Shown one piece after another: positions 8,575 to 17,046 of a stretch of 64,000 nucleotides of DNA (the stretch's first letter is position 1; every line of letters begins with the position of its first letter). The notes below the pieces were generated by a model that was given only the letters and a program-made list of their open reading frames with translations, had not been told where the DNA came from and did no database searches. Position numbers and translations under genes: made by a program. The stretch is from Salinibaculum rarum (GTDB lineage: Archaea > Halobacteriota > Halobacteria > Halobacteriales > Haloarculaceae), in assembly GCF_030505615.1 (NCBI RefSeq), contig NZ_CP129994.1:310001-374000 (forward strand), given 5' to 3'.

Positions 8575-9414
8575 TCAGATGTGGTCGCAGACGCGATACC
8601 GGAGTCCTTCGAAGTAGGTCCCAGTTCGACTGTCAGCCGCGTAGTTGATCCCATCGTGTTTATCGAATATTCGATACACGTATGCGATGTCTTGAGGGAG
8701 TAGTAATTGGGTGAACGATACAACGATTTGGTACTGTTGTTCAACGACGTCGTGATTCCGTGATCGGACGGTTACTGAGATGGACTCACCATATTCCGTG
8801 CGAAGGTCATCATGAATGCGTTCAGCACGGCTTTTTAGGCGTTTTTTCACGGTATCTGCGTTTGCATCGCGTTTGTCGTAGACGCGTGGCCATCCGTCTA
8901 CCATACACAACGAAAGGAGACTTCGTCGTTGGTCCGCTTCGAATGCGACGAATTCAGATTGACTATCAAGAACGAACTCGTTTGTTGGCCAATTTGGTGT
9001 TCGAAGCAGATTCGTGATGAGGAGTGGTTGATCAGCGGAATCATCCGCGTTGTGTTCGGCCGCAATCTCTTCAAGGCCGTCAATAACATCATCCTCTTCG
9101 ACAGTGATGCGAATATGCCCAGACTCACCAGCAAGTTTTAGGACGCCACCAGCAGATCGGGTTGGCGATGACACCGCCCATGGGCGACCCCGTGTTGTGA
9201 TGCGTGTTTCTTCTGCACTATCTTCGAGAGTTGTATTTGAGAGTGTTCCTACGGGAATAACTCGTGTTGTCTTCTGAAGATTGACCGCAGCACGCTCGTT
9301 ACGAATCTCCCACTTTGTGCCTGTCGGATTGTGTTTTGGTGTGGTTGTTGTTGGGAGTGTGATGGTGTCGTCATCTCTTGTTTGAGGTGAGGTAGTGTGC
9401 TCAGGTGGCATCAT
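8575..9414 (-). CDS. Hypothetical protein
   Basis: A 279-residue soluble protein of unknown function. A disordered Thr-rich N-terminus (about 35 residues) leads to a mixed alpha/beta body with GDV-free, acidic surface segments. A basic helix KKRLKSRAERIHDDL lies at about residues 188-202. The end is beta-rich (QYQIVVSFTQLLLP). It lies 28 nt upstream of CMP kinase and 32 nt downstream of the Fe-S nuclease, so the three probably form one operon. An alternative start is the next codon at 9411. Confidence 0.75.
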   Translation of the reverse strand: MMPPEHTTSPQTRDDDTITLPTTTTPKHNPTGTKWEIRNERAAVNLQKTTRVIPVGTLSNTTLEDSAEETRITTRGRPWAVSSPTRSAGGVLKLAGESGHIRITVEEDDVIDGLEEIAAEHNADDSADQPLLITNLLRTPNWPTNEFVLDSQSEFVAFEADQRRSLLSLCMVDGWPRVYDKRDANADTVKKRLKSRAERIHDDLRTEYGESISVTVRSRNHDVVEQQYQIVVSFTQLLLPQDIAYVYRIFDKHDGINYAADSRTGTYFEGLRYRVCDHI

Positions 9415-9446
9415 GGAGTTATGTACTGAAGAAGTACACTTGTCGG

Positions 9447-10751
9447 TTAGTATCCGGCTTCTTCCGGAGATGGTCCTCGCAGCGTTTCACCGCATGCGGA
9501 GCATGATGGAATGGTATCGAAGTCCCCATCCCAATTATTTGCATCGAATGGTTTCGTGTTCTCGCATGATGAACAGTGCCAGTTATGGACATCACGTTTC
9601 GGGATTTCTCCGTACGTTTTGACGACGCGGTCAGGGACGTTGACGCCGTTGAGTAGCCATGGATACTGCGTTGCAACTGTTGGAGTGAGCTGCACATCGT
9701 CATGTGCCTGGAGATGGTCGATGACTGCTTCTTCGTCGTATTGTTTCAGGGGAATGAAGCCTTTCACAGGTTGTTCATCGAATCCGTCTTTTACGAGGTC
9801 AGCAATCGTATCGTCGAAATGGTAGTCCATATCGCCAATCCACGTCCCCCAGTCTTCGTCTGCATTGAGCCCGATATTGGAAGCACGTCCGTTCTCACCA
9901 CCCTCTATCTTCGTTGGATACGGACCGGGCTTGTAGTTCCCACACCGTTTCGAGAATGGGCAATACCCGCACATGTATTGCTGGTCGTCGTTCACTGCTG
10001 GCGGGAGTGTGTCCATGAGTTGGTATCGCGTTTCTTCTTCGGCGTGCTCGAGGACCTCGTTTTCCCAGAAATCAACGTCGAAGTCAACGAAGAACAGCTC
10101 GACATCGAATGATTCCCGCCCAGCGTACACGATGCACATTGCAGGAGGTTCCTCAAGGTTGAACTTTTTCTGCATGCCGCGGGCGTAAGCGTGCATTTGC
10201 GCCTTGTGCTTGGTTTTTGGCCCATCGCGCTTCACGAAATGCAGACTCCCAGTGGTTTTGCATTCCGTGATGAGGAATGGTTTCCCGCGTTTGTCAATGA
10301 GGACAGGGTCACTGCTTCCAGTGATTCGGATGTCACCTTCCTCAAAGTCTATGTGCAGTGGGTTTTTCACGAATTCGTTTGGCCCGATGATGTTCTGCAT
10401 GAGGAACGTTTCCCACATTTCCTCGAAATGGTGTCCGAATTCGAACGTCCCGTATGGGGCAGGATCTTCTTCAGGTGCACCACGGTCTTGGTAATAGTTC
10501 ATCCGGTGGCAGTTTAGGAGGCTGCTCGGAGAGTGAGTTTTACCGTCTTGTTTGGTCGTGGGGTCGTTCCGATTCGCGTAGCCGTCGTCGAGATTCCGTT
10601 GTTGCTCACGACTGTACTGCCAGTCAAGGAAGCGCTGGGCAGAGAGTCGCTCGGTGAGGTTGTCACCGATGGAATCAGTTACTGTGTTGTTAGTCATAGC
10701 TGAACGAGTGGTTCTGTCGGTGTTGGAGTCGTTATCGTTGGTACTGCTCAT
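9447..10751 (-). CDS. Cas4/RecB-like Fe-S PD-(D/E)XK nuclease with zinc ribbon
   Basis: A 434-residue protein. SSLLNCHRMNYY (Cys about residue 81) is the single N-terminal cysteine seen in Cas4/AddB nucleases. GSSDPVLID and then LITECKTTGSL supply the D...ExK active site, and HKAQMHAYARG is the QxxxY motif. CGYCPFSKRC gives the three C-terminal cysteines of a 4Fe-4S cluster. A second pair of CxxC motifs near the C-terminus (WHCSSC...SCSACG) suggests an added zinc ribbon. Such nucleases process DNA ends in recombination and viral replication. No CRISPR genes are nearby, so an adaptation role is unlikely. The ATG at 10751 was chosen because the upstream reading overlaps a separate small gene. 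Confidence 0.8.
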   Translation of the reverse strand: MSSTNDNDSNTDRTTRSAMTNNTVTDSIGDNLTERLSAQRFLDWQYSREQQRNLDDGYANRNDPTTKQDGKTHSPSSLLNCHRMNYYQDRGAPEEDPAPYGTFEFGHHFEEMWETFLMQNIIGPNEFVKNPLHIDFEEGDIRITGSSDPVLIDKRGKPFLITECKTTGSLHFVKRDGPKTKHKAQMHAYARGMQKKFNLEEPPAMCIVYAGRESFDVELFFVDFDVDFWENEVLEHAEEETRYQLMDTLPPAVNDDQQYMCGYCPFSKRCGNYKPGPYPTKIEGGENGRASNIGLNADEDWGTWIGDMDYHFDDTIADLVKDGFDEQPVKGFIPLKQYDEEAVIDHLQAHDDVQLTPTVATQYPWLLNGVNVPDRVVKTYGEIPKRDVHNWHCSSCENTKPFDANNWDGDFDTIPSCSACGETLRGPSPEEAGY

Positions 10752-10779
10752 AGTTGGGAAAAGGTTTGGTGGGGTGAGA

Positions 10780-10926
10780 TTAGAAGTTGCACTCGGTGCA
10801 GATGAACATGCCTTCGCCGTTATCGTACACATGCGTCGTGCGTTCACGGCACCTCATGCAGCGTTTTGTTTTCTCTTTACGCTTCGGCGGATTACGGCGT
10901 CGACGGTGAGTTCCTGTTCCGAACAT
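10780..10926 (-). CDS. Small zinc-ribbon protein (48 aa)
   Basis: A short protein with a basic N-terminus (HRRRRNPPKRKEK) followed by CMRC and CTEC pairs 20 residues apart, a compact zinc ribbon with DNA- or RNA-binding charge. It lies 28 nt upstream of the nuclease gene on the same strand, and a family stem-loop sits 44 nt before it. It overlaps only a spurious N-terminal extension of the nuclease frame. The partner is unknown. Confidence 0.7.
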   Translation of the reverse strand: MFGTGTHRRRRNPPKRKEKTKRCMRCRERTTHVYDNGEGMFICTECNF

Positions 10927-10970
10927 AGGTTTGAGTAATGGGGTAATTCAGTTCACCTGGGCACGCCTTC

Positions 10971-11008
10971 TGGGGCGCGATTCACTCCGGCTTCATAGTC
11001 GCGCCCCA
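10971..11008 (-). repeat. GC-rich inter-operon stem-loop (family HP)
   Basis: A perfect 10-bp stem with an 18-nt loop ending GTGAA on the gene strand. It is 44 nt upstream of the 48-residue zinc protein. Confidence 0.8.
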
Positions 11009-11073
11009 GCCACCGGTAGCGGTAGGTGATGAAAAGATGAGAAAAAGTCTCGTCTTTCAGTGCGGAGAGATCG

Positions 11074-11688
11074 TCAATGCGCGTCTTGTTCGGTGATGTC
11101 GCCGGGATACTCGTCCTGGAGCCATTCCCAGAGCGCATCAATGATGATGCCGTCGTGGATGGGATTCAACACGGTAAGTTGGCGGACATGCATCTCATTA
11201 AAATCATCGAGTCCGAGAGCGGTGATGGAACTGTTAAGGTTGTCACTGTTGTCACCGATCCATGTGAAGAACTTGTTCACGACAGTGGAAGGGTTAGTGG
11301 TTGGCATATCGCTCACGGCGGTCATCTCATCAAGAACACCATAGATGATGATCACGTCTTCAATGTCTTCAGTGAGGTCACTGAGGCGCTGTTCAGCGTC
11401 GATTCGGACAGTGTTGTAGGCGATTTCGTGAATGATGTTCCCAGCGGCTTGGTCGAGAGTGAGTTCTTGGTGTGGGTTGAATTCAGGGGTGTCAGCAAGC
11501 CGGGCGAGTGTCGTGGCGTCGTAGGTGGCGAAGTAGTCGTCCCAGTGCTGGGTGAGCGCAGTGGGAACGTCCGTTTGGATATCGGTGACGTCAGGCACGG
11601 TGTGGTCGTTGATGTACGGTTCGATGAGGTGGTCGGTGAGGAACTGGTCACGTGTGTCGTGGTATTCATCAAGAGGTGTTTCGGACAT
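11074..11688 (-). CDS. Hypothetical acidic protein
   Basis: A 204-residue, strongly acidic, mainly helical soluble protein without recognisable motifs. The ATG at 11688 (MSETPLDEYHD) is chosen because the frame upstream of it runs through a stem-loop at 11743-11776 and has non-acidic composition. It stands alone between two stem-loops, so it is probably a single-gene unit. The function is unknown. Confidence 0.75.
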   Translation of the reverse strand: MSETPLDEYHDTRDQFLTDHLIEPYINDHTVPDVTDIQTDVPTALTQHWDDYFATYDATTLARLADTPEFNPHQELTLDQAAGNIIHEIAYNTVRIDAEQRLSDLTEDIEDVIIIYGVLDEMTAVSDMPTTNPSTVVNKFFTWIGDNSDNLNSSITALGLDDFNEMHVRQLTVLNPIHDGIIIDALWEWLQDEYPGDITEQDAH

Positions 11689-11742
11689 GTGTGAAGAATG
11701 ATTTCGTGTTGGTTGGGTTGCTGCGCGGCCAAGGAGTACGGT

Positions 11743-11776
11743 GGCGCCGCACTCACCTATCTTTGTGTGCGGCGCC
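11743..11776 (-). repeat. GC-rich inter-operon stem-loop (family HP)
   Basis: A perfect 10-bp stem (GGCGCCGCAC and its complement) with a 14-nt loop ending GGTGA on the gene strand. It is 54 nt upstream of the start at 11688. Confidence 0.8.
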
Positions 11777-11861
11777 GCCAAGCTGAAGAGGAAAACGCAG
11801 GATCGTACCAAGTTGAGGTGGCTGCTCCGGGGTTTTGGTTCCGAGCGGGTGAGTTCACCGA

Positions 11862-13541
11862 CTAGAGTGCGTCTGAACGGTCAAGATCGCCTTGTGCAAT
11901 TTTTTGGAGTTTGTCGTCTGAGAGTTGCTCAACAACGAAGTCTGGGATTTCATCAGGGAGGTCTTCTTGGGGTGGTGAATTGAGTTGTCCTCCATCGGTT
12001 GCGGCGGTTTGTGAGGTCATTTTATTCACTGCATTTTCGACTTCTGAAACCATTGTTGCTTGTTTCTGATTAGCCGCAGCCAAGTTATCGACTTCTTCAG
12101 CAGCTTGTTCCGCTTGATCGACGACGTCGTCAATCATTGCAGCGATTTCTTCAGTGCTTGTTGCCTGGTCGTCAGTTGCGGCTGATACCTCGCTGATTCC
12201 GTTAGCAGCATTTGACACGGCCTCGACTATGTCCGTCAGGCTGTTCATGGCGTCTTGCACCTGGTTAATCCCCTGCTCAACCTGCTGAGTCATCTCAGTA
12301 AGACTGTCCACTGTTTCATCAGTACTGTTTTTCACAGTTTCTACCTGCTGTTCAACGTCATTCGCGTAACCTTGTGATTCTTCAGCAAGACTTTTGACCT
12401 CTTCTGCAACGACAGCAAACCCATCACCACTCGCACCAGCACGCGCGGCTTCGATTTGAGCATTCAAAGCCAGCATGTTTGTTTGATCAGCGATCTCATT
12501 GATGGCATCAGCAAATTCGTCGATTGCTTGGACGTCTTCTTGTAAGTCGCGTATATCTGCACGAGTGGTTTCAGCTGCGTCGTCAATCTCACTCATCGTT
12601 TCAAGAGCGTTATCTGCGGCTTCTTTCCCGTTTTCAGCGAGTTCTTCAGCATGAGTGCTTGTGGTCTCTACCTGATCGGCTGTCGCAGCGATCTCTTCGA
12701 CAGTTGCAGAGAGGTTTGATGTCTCAGATGAGATTTCGTGCATTTGATCAGCCTGTGTTTTGACTGTTTCAGAGATTTCTGAAGCGCTAGAAGCAACATC
12801 GTCAGACGTGTTTTTCAGGTCTTTAACCGGGGTTTCAATGTCTTCCTGCACTTCTGCCATCAGTTGTTCATTCCGGTTGATCTCGTCTTCGAGTTGTTGG
12901 CTGTAGGAGTGAATGTACGTGTCCGTAACGACTTGAATGTCGAGATTAATGATGCGGAGTAATGCTAGGAGGTCTTGGATCGCGTCGTTGACTTCTTCAT
13001 TGATGATGGCTTCAATTTCGCCGCCGGTAATATTCTGGGTGCTATCATCAGTGAGTCGCTGCGTGAGGGTGTCAGTGAGTTGGTCACCGATCAGTGGGAG
13101 GATGAGGTCGTAGTAGACTGCATATTGCCCGAGATAGTGTTTCATCGGCATGTCGATGAGGTCGTGGAGTTTTCCGATGCGTGCGCGATCTCGGAAGTAG
13201 TCTGGCCCGTAATTTCCAGATGCGAGAGTGATTAGGTAGGCAGATTGGGTACGCTTGAGTTGGTCTACGTTTTTCTCCGACCGGCCGATCACGTCCATTG
13301 TCTGGTCGTGGTCTGTGAGGTTCTCGTAGAAGTCGTCAGCAATCTGAGTGGCGTTTGCTTCAAAGACGTTGTCGTATTGTTGGAGACGACGCGCGTCTTC
13401 TTGGTCAAATCCGATGAAGTCTTTTCGCCATTGAATCTCGGCTTGGTCAAGGCCGATTTCTTTGAGGAGTTCGTCTGCGTTTACTTGATTGTTTAATCCA
13501 CCATTCCCAAATGCGGCTCTCGGATTCGGAGATGTCGGCAT
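11862..13541 (-). CDS. HemAT-like globin-coupled methyl-accepting transducer
   Basis: A 559-residue soluble chemotaxis transducer with no transmembrane segment. Residues 30-200 form a sensor globin. RIGKLHDLIDMPMKHYLGQY contains the expected proximal haem ligand at about His126. The rest is a coiled-coil signalling domain with the hairpin tip [21 protein letters not shown] (written here in part; about residues 347-367). The family senses oxygen and passes the signal to CheA/CheW, which the host must supply since none is in the window. A paralogue at 31519-33036 lacks the haem ligand. The length matches the family. Confidence 0.9.
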   Translation of the reverse strand: MPTSPNPRAAFGNGGLNNQVNADELLKEIGLDQAEIQWRKDFIGFDQEDARRLQQYDNVFEANATQIADDFYENLTDHDQTMDVIGRSEKNVDQLKRTQSAYLITLASGNYGPDYFRDRARIGKLHDLIDMPMKHYLGQYAVYYDLILPLIGDQLTDTLTQRLTDDSTQNITGGEIEAIINEEVNDAIQDLLALLRIINLDIQVVTDTYIHSYSQQLEDEINRNEQLMAEVQEDIETPVKDLKNTSDDVASSASEISETVKTQADQMHEISSETSNLSATVEEIAATADQVETTSTHAEELAENGKEAADNALETMSEIDDAAETTRADIRDLQEDVQAIDEFADAINEIADQTNMLALNAQIEAARAGASGDGFAVVAEEVKSLAEESQGYANDVEQQVETVKNSTDETVDSLTEMTQQVEQGINQVQDAMNSLTDIVEAVSNAANGISEVSAATDDQATSTEEIAAMIDDVVDQAEQAAEEVDNLAAANQKQATMVSEVENAVNKMTSQTAATDGGQLNSPPQEDLPDEIPDFVVEQLSDDKLQKIAQGDLDRSDAL

Positions 13542-13578
13542 AGTCTAGTTTCTGTGCTTGTCGTATAAAAACAAAAGC

Positions 13579-13623
13579 CCCGGAGAACATCACTTGAGAA
13601 TTCGCAATGTTAACTGCTCCGGG
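13579..13623 (-). repeat. Imperfect stem-loop upstream of HemAT (family HP-like)
   Basis: Two stacked helices (7 bp and 5 bp) are separated by a 5-nt bulge, with a 16-nt loop. It lies 37 nt upstream of the transducer start. A separate perfect 10-nt GC palindrome follows at 13629-13638. Confidence 0.55.
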
Positions 13624-13704
13624 TCAAGCCCCGGGGCATTCGCCTCGACCACCTGTAAATTTGGAGTAGGAACGGGGAGAACGAGAGAGGATTTTTCGAG
13701 GTGG

Positions 13705-14328
13705 TTAAGCTGATTCGGCAGAAAAGTCAGAGGCTTCGAGTTGTGTGCGGTAGTTTTTGCGGATCGTTGGTTCACTCACGTCGCTGATTGCGGCAAGGTC
13801 GGGTTGTTTGATGTTCTCGCCAGTGAGGCGTGCTGCGGCGTAAAGAGCGCCAGCTGCGACACCGCTTGGGGATCGACCGTTGTCGAGATCTTGATCTTGA
13901 GCCAGCATGAGGAGGTCGAAAGCCTTGTTCACGGTTTCTTGTGAGGGGTCGAATTCTTCGATATAGCGTTCAAGGAAGGTCATAGCGTCGAAGGTGCTGA
14001 TTTCGATGCCGAGTTCAGCGTGGAATTTTCGAGAGACGGAGAGAATATCGTTTTCTTGGATATCGACGACGCTCCCTATCTCTTTGACGGTGCGAGGAAC
14101 GTCGGTTTCGCGGCAGGCGATAAGGGTGCAGGCTGCGATTGCTGTTTCGTAGCCGCGTTTGTCAATGAGGCTGTTGTTAACACCGTCGATGAGAATGCTG
14201 CGAGCTCTGGCAACGGTTTTAGGAGGGAGGTTGAGGTTGTCTTCCATGTTTTCGAAGATGGTTTCGACGCGATTGACGATTCGAGGGTCGTCAAAAGCGC
14301 TCGGCCGGTTTTGGGAATCATCTACCAT
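13705..14328 (-). CDS. Short transcription factor B (TFB) without zinc ribbon
   Basis: A 207-residue protein made of the two cyclin-like repeats of TFB. The first includes RGYETAIAACTLIACRETDV, and the second SPSGVAAGALYAAARLTGE with the recognition helix SEPTIRKNYRTQL near the end. The N-terminal zinc ribbon and B-finger that recruit and activate RNA polymerase are absent. It could still bind BRE DNA with TBP and so act as a competitor or a specialised factor. A TATA box (14351-14360) sits 27 nt before the ATG, so the mRNA is probably leaderless. Confidence 0.85.
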   Translation of the reverse strand: MVDDSQNRPSAFDDPRIVNRVETIFENMEDNLNLPPKTVARARSILIDGVNNSLIDKRGYETAIAACTLIACRETDVPRTVKEIGSVVDIQENDILSVSRKFHAELGIEISTFDAMTFLERYIEEFDPSQETVNKAFDLLMLAQDQDLDNGRSPSGVAAGALYAAARLTGENIKQPDLAAISDVSEPTIRKNYRTQLEASDFSAESA

Positions 14329-14350
14329 ATCGAATAAGTATAGCTTGAAG

Positions 14351-14360
14351 TATTTAAATA
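14351..14360 (-). promoter_or_regulatory. TATA box for the short TFB
   Basis: The palindrome TATTTAAATA is centred 27 nt upstream of the ATG at 14328. This is the spacing expected for a leaderless archaeal transcript. Confidence 0.75.
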
Positions 14361-14432
14361 TTCGTCATATGGGAACCGACAATTATTATCCCAACGCTTG
14401 AGATATCCGCGTGAATGCGGGGAGGGAGTCAA

Positions 14433-15542
14433 TTAGTCCGAGGAGGACAGAGGGTTCAGGAATAGTCGGGTCACGTCAGAGTCTATGACCACACCCGCTG
14501 GCGAATCCTTGATATTCAGTAGGTTTGCAGTGTTCTCTGGCAGAGTTTCCGACGTGTGCGCAGTTACACCACCATCTGTTTTCTCGAGGTACACGTAGAC
14601 TGTGTCACCAGAGGTGAGTTCTCCAATGTTAATCGGTTTAGCCCCGTAGTCTGCACTTTGAACGGTGTAGTTTGCGGTTGTAGGAATGGTGGCACCACCA
14701 TTATGATTGATTACGAGGACAGTGTTGTTCTCAGTGAGTGACGTAGAGATATCAGGGGTGTTTTTCGTCCAGTCCGGTTCCGTTAGTGATGTATTTTCTG
14801 TCGTGAGATCGTATGAGATGGTGAACGATTGAGAGTCATACTCTCCAGTGAATTTGAAGTGTTTCACTTGGCCAGCCGGTGTAGCATAGATCGTTGCTGA
14901 GCCTGAAGTAATGTCAGTTTCCGTGCTTGCGGGAGAGCTTGCACTCAGATTAACAACACGATCACCGTTGTAAGTGGTCATCTCAACTGGCTTGAAGTCC
15001 ATCATATAGACCATTTGCTTGAAATGCGTTGAGATGACTGTGTTACTGAACTCAGCAGTTGAAGACATATCTGCTTTGGTGGTGTACTCAGAGTATTGCG
15101 TGTTGTTTCGTGTGTATCGTGCAGTGGCAACTGAGTCTTGATTCCTCCAGAATTTACTCCCAAGGAATTGTTCCTCGGCCATAGAGTGTCGCATAATGCT
15201 ACGGAGTTTTTCGCCGTCTCTCGTTAGGGTTAGTTGCGTGACGAGAGGAACGTTGTACTTCAGTCCCGGTTTCAATAGTTGTCCATCAACGGAGAGTTCA
15301 TATTGATAATTTTTTGTCGATTCGAGTGACGCAAATGATGTCTGAATGAGTTCCGATCCATTCACTGAATCCGCAGTGACACCAGGTGGAAGCTCCGAAT
15401 CAGAGACAGTATCTACCGGTGTAGTTGACGTATTATCTGGTGTACTGGTTCCACTGGCACCGCCACCAGAAAGACCAGCACAGCCAGCTGACAATACAAT
15501 AAGCCCAACGCTAAACAGGGCGAACAGCTGTCTTCGTGACAT
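14433..15542 (-). CDS. Haloarchaeal lipoprotein, paralogue of 2203-3342
   Basis: A 369-residue secreted protein that starts MSRRQLFALF and has a lipobox LSAGC (Cys at about 21). The paired arginines make Tat export possible. The mature part has a Thr/Ser/Gly-rich linker, then a beta-rich domain whose opening SELPPGVTADSV parallels NLPAGVTTNGI in the other lipoprotein. The start at 15542 is preferred over 15554, because a TATA box lies 27 nt upstream and the signal peptide then begins normally. It probably sits on the outer face of the membrane. The function is unknown. Confidence 0.8.
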   Translation of the reverse strand: MSRRQLFALFSVGLIVLSAGCAGLSGGGASGTSTPDNTSTTPVDTVSDSELPPGVTADSVNGSELIQTSFASLESTKNYQYELSVDGQLLKPGLKYNVPLVTQLTLTRDGEKLRSIMRHSMAEEQFLGSKFWRNQDSVATARYTRNNTQYSEYTTKADMSSTAEFSNTVISTHFKQMVYMMDFKPVEMTTYNGDRVVNLSASSPASTETDITSGSATIYATPAGQVKHFKFTGEYDSQSFTISYDLTTENTSLTEPDWTKNTPDISTSLTENNTVLVINHNGGATIPTTANYTVQSADYGAKPINIGELTSGDTVYVYLEKTDGGVTAHTSETLPENTANLLNIKDSPAGVVIDSDVTRLFLNPLSSSD

Positions 15543-15566
15543 GCACATCTGCATTTTGGCGGCACA

Positions 15567-15574
15567 CTTTTAAA
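15567..15574 (-). promoter_or_regulatory. TATA box for the lipoprotein
   Basis: TTTAAAAG on the minus strand is centred about 27 nt upstream of the ATG at 15542, which supports that start and a leaderless mRNA. Confidence 0.65.
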
Positions 15575-15811
15575 CCTTCGGGAACGGAGATTTTCAGTGA
15601 TTTCTTTCCCCAAGAGTGAAACTAGGTTCACCATTTGCACTAGTTACTTCCATATTCTGTGAAATTCGTGAGCAGAGAATATGATTTCCCGTGAAATCAG
15701 ACGTTTGGTAGTGGTACTGGAGAAAGAGCTCCTCTTACAGGTCAAGAAAAGTGATCAACGACGAGACGAACGTCGTACTGAACGCGATAATTTGCTAGGA
15801 GGGTGTTCCCG

Positions 15812-16399
15812 CTACCGGAACAACCCTGTTACAAATTGTTTCACGCCAGTACGGCCGTATGTCGCGCCGTGAACCAAGATGTCACCGACGCGCCCCACTG
15901 CGTAGCGTGCTCGCCGCGCGTACGTCGCAGCGACAGCACCCGCAGTCAAGGCAGCACGGTGCATCTTGATGGTGGCGGTGTTGACGGCGCGCTCCCGCGG
16001 AGAGGCACCGTGCTTGCGCCACATGCTGTGCGCATCCACCAGATAGCAAGCGAACATCAGGCTGCATGCCGAGCGACGGCGTTGTGCCTGGAATTCTGCT
16101 AGGCGGATTGCACTTAGTGGAATCCGGATCCCGTGAGTTTCACGGAGGTGTTGTGCCATCTCAACTACTGACTGTATTTCCGAGTCGTCCGCCAGGGCGT
16201 CTCGAATTGTAGTCAGCAGCTGAGAGGAGTCGTACGGTAATGCGTCTGGGTGTCGAATCGGGATGTCGAACAACGAAGCGATCGGGTTGGCGGGCCCCGA
16301 ATCGGTGTTGCTCGCGTCATCCGACGTTGACACCGCAGTCGCATGAGAGTCGTGAGATGATGTGTCCTGCGTCATGTCTCTATGTGAGTGTGACGCCAT
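15812..16399 (-). CDS. Hypothetical protein with amphipathic C-terminus
   Basis: A 195-residue protein. The first 60 residues are Ser/Asp/Thr-rich and disordered. The middle has helices (QLLTTIRDALADDSEIQSV). The last 60 residues are basic and Ala-rich (HRAALTAGAVAATYARRARYA), unlike the acidic neighbours, and could associate with membrane or nucleic acid. An alternative start is MTQDTSS at 16375. The frame is open further upstream but there crosses a stem-loop. The function is unknown. Confidence 0.6.
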   Translation of the reverse strand: MASHSHRDMTQDTSSHDSHATAVSTSDDASNTDSGPANPIASLFDIPIRHPDALPYDSSQLLTTIRDALADDSEIQSVVEMAQHLRETHGIRIPLSAIRLAEFQAQRRRSACSLMFACYLVDAHSMWRKHGASPRERAVNTATIKMHRAALTAGAVAATYARRARYAVGRVGDILVHGATYGRTGVKQFVTGLFR

Positions 16400-16512
16400 G
16401 ATACGCGCGTAGTCAGGCGTTCCCCGAGGACGACCGAACCTTGCGGTTCGCACCTCCCCGGGTGGTAGCGGGATGGACTCGCATTCACGGCCCAGGTCCG
16501 GGCCTGGACACC

Positions 16513-16548
16513 GCGAGGCGCGTCCACTGACTCTTTCGCGCGCCTCGC
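16513..16548 (-). repeat. GC-rich inter-operon stem-loop (family HP)
   Basis: A 10-bp perfect stem with a 16-nt loop ending GTGGA on the gene strand. It is 113 nt upstream of the chosen start at 16399 and 115 nt below the stop of the next gene. Confidence 0.75.
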
Positions 16549-16663
16549 TGGCAGGTACGGGAATACCTGTTTGAGACGGTGCGTTGAGTCTATTCAATCT
16601 CACGACCGCAGATGTCTTGAAAGATTGGAAAATCGGCTGATTCCACGGCGAAACAACACTCAA

Positions 16664-16906
16664 TCAGACATCGGATTCGTCGGATTCAGTGTCGCTGTAA
16701 TGATCAAGAATCACACCGGTGTCTCGTTTGACAAGCCATGCAGTAAAGCAATCACCGCAGACGTCCAACTCGCTATCTTCGGACTCGAGACGGAATGTGC
16801 GACTCGATTTGTAACTGCACGATGTGCACTTCTGGGGTGTTTCGTGTTCAATTTCGACGATGCTGTCAACGCTGTCTGGAGGGATCATGGATTGCGTAGT
16901 ATTCAT
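16664..16906 (-). CDS. Small zinc-binding protein (80 aa)
   Basis: An acidic 80-residue protein with CTSC at about residues 27-30 and CGDC at about 50-53, spaced like a zinc ribbon, and an Asp/Glu/Ser tail. It is probably a small nucleic-acid- or protein-binding module. It is flanked by stem-loops on both sides, so it appears to be a single-gene unit. The family is not recognised. Confidence 0.75.
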   Translation of the reverse strand: MNTTQSMIPPDSVDSIVEIEHETPQKCTSCSYKSSRTFRLESEDSELDVCGDCFTAWLVKRDTGVILDHYSDTESDESDV

Positions 16907-16977
16907 GTGTTGGTTCGGAGACTCACCGCAGAGTCACCTTGCCCGTGGTCAGCTGGTTCGATTAGCAAGGCTGGGTC

Positions 16978-17019
16978 GCGGTGCGCGGCTCCATGTGCTG
17001 GGGTACTGCCGCGCACCGC
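16978..17019 (-). repeat. GC-rich inter-operon stem-loop (family HP)
   Basis: A perfect 12-bp stem with an 18-nt loop ending ATGGA on the gene strand. It is 71 nt upstream of the start at 16906. Confidence 0.8.
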
Positions 17020-17046
17020 ACACGCTGCGCGACAAACATCCCGCTT

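Noticed and set aside
9447..10751. Cas4 as part of a CRISPR-Cas adaptation module
   Set aside because: No cas1, cas2, effector genes or repeat array are in the window. Stand-alone Cas4-like nucleases are common on archaeal viruses and plasmids.
11077..11694. Plus-strand open frame of 205 codons opposite the gene 11074-11688
   Set aside because: It is the mirror of a better acidic gene on the minus strand and has no promoter or motif.
15681..15872. Short plus-strand frame between the lipoprotein and the 195-residue protein
   Set aside because: It is highly basic (Arg/Glu repeats), overlaps the end of the minus gene at 15812 and has no promoter. The gap 15555-15811 otherwise shows only weak inverted repeats.
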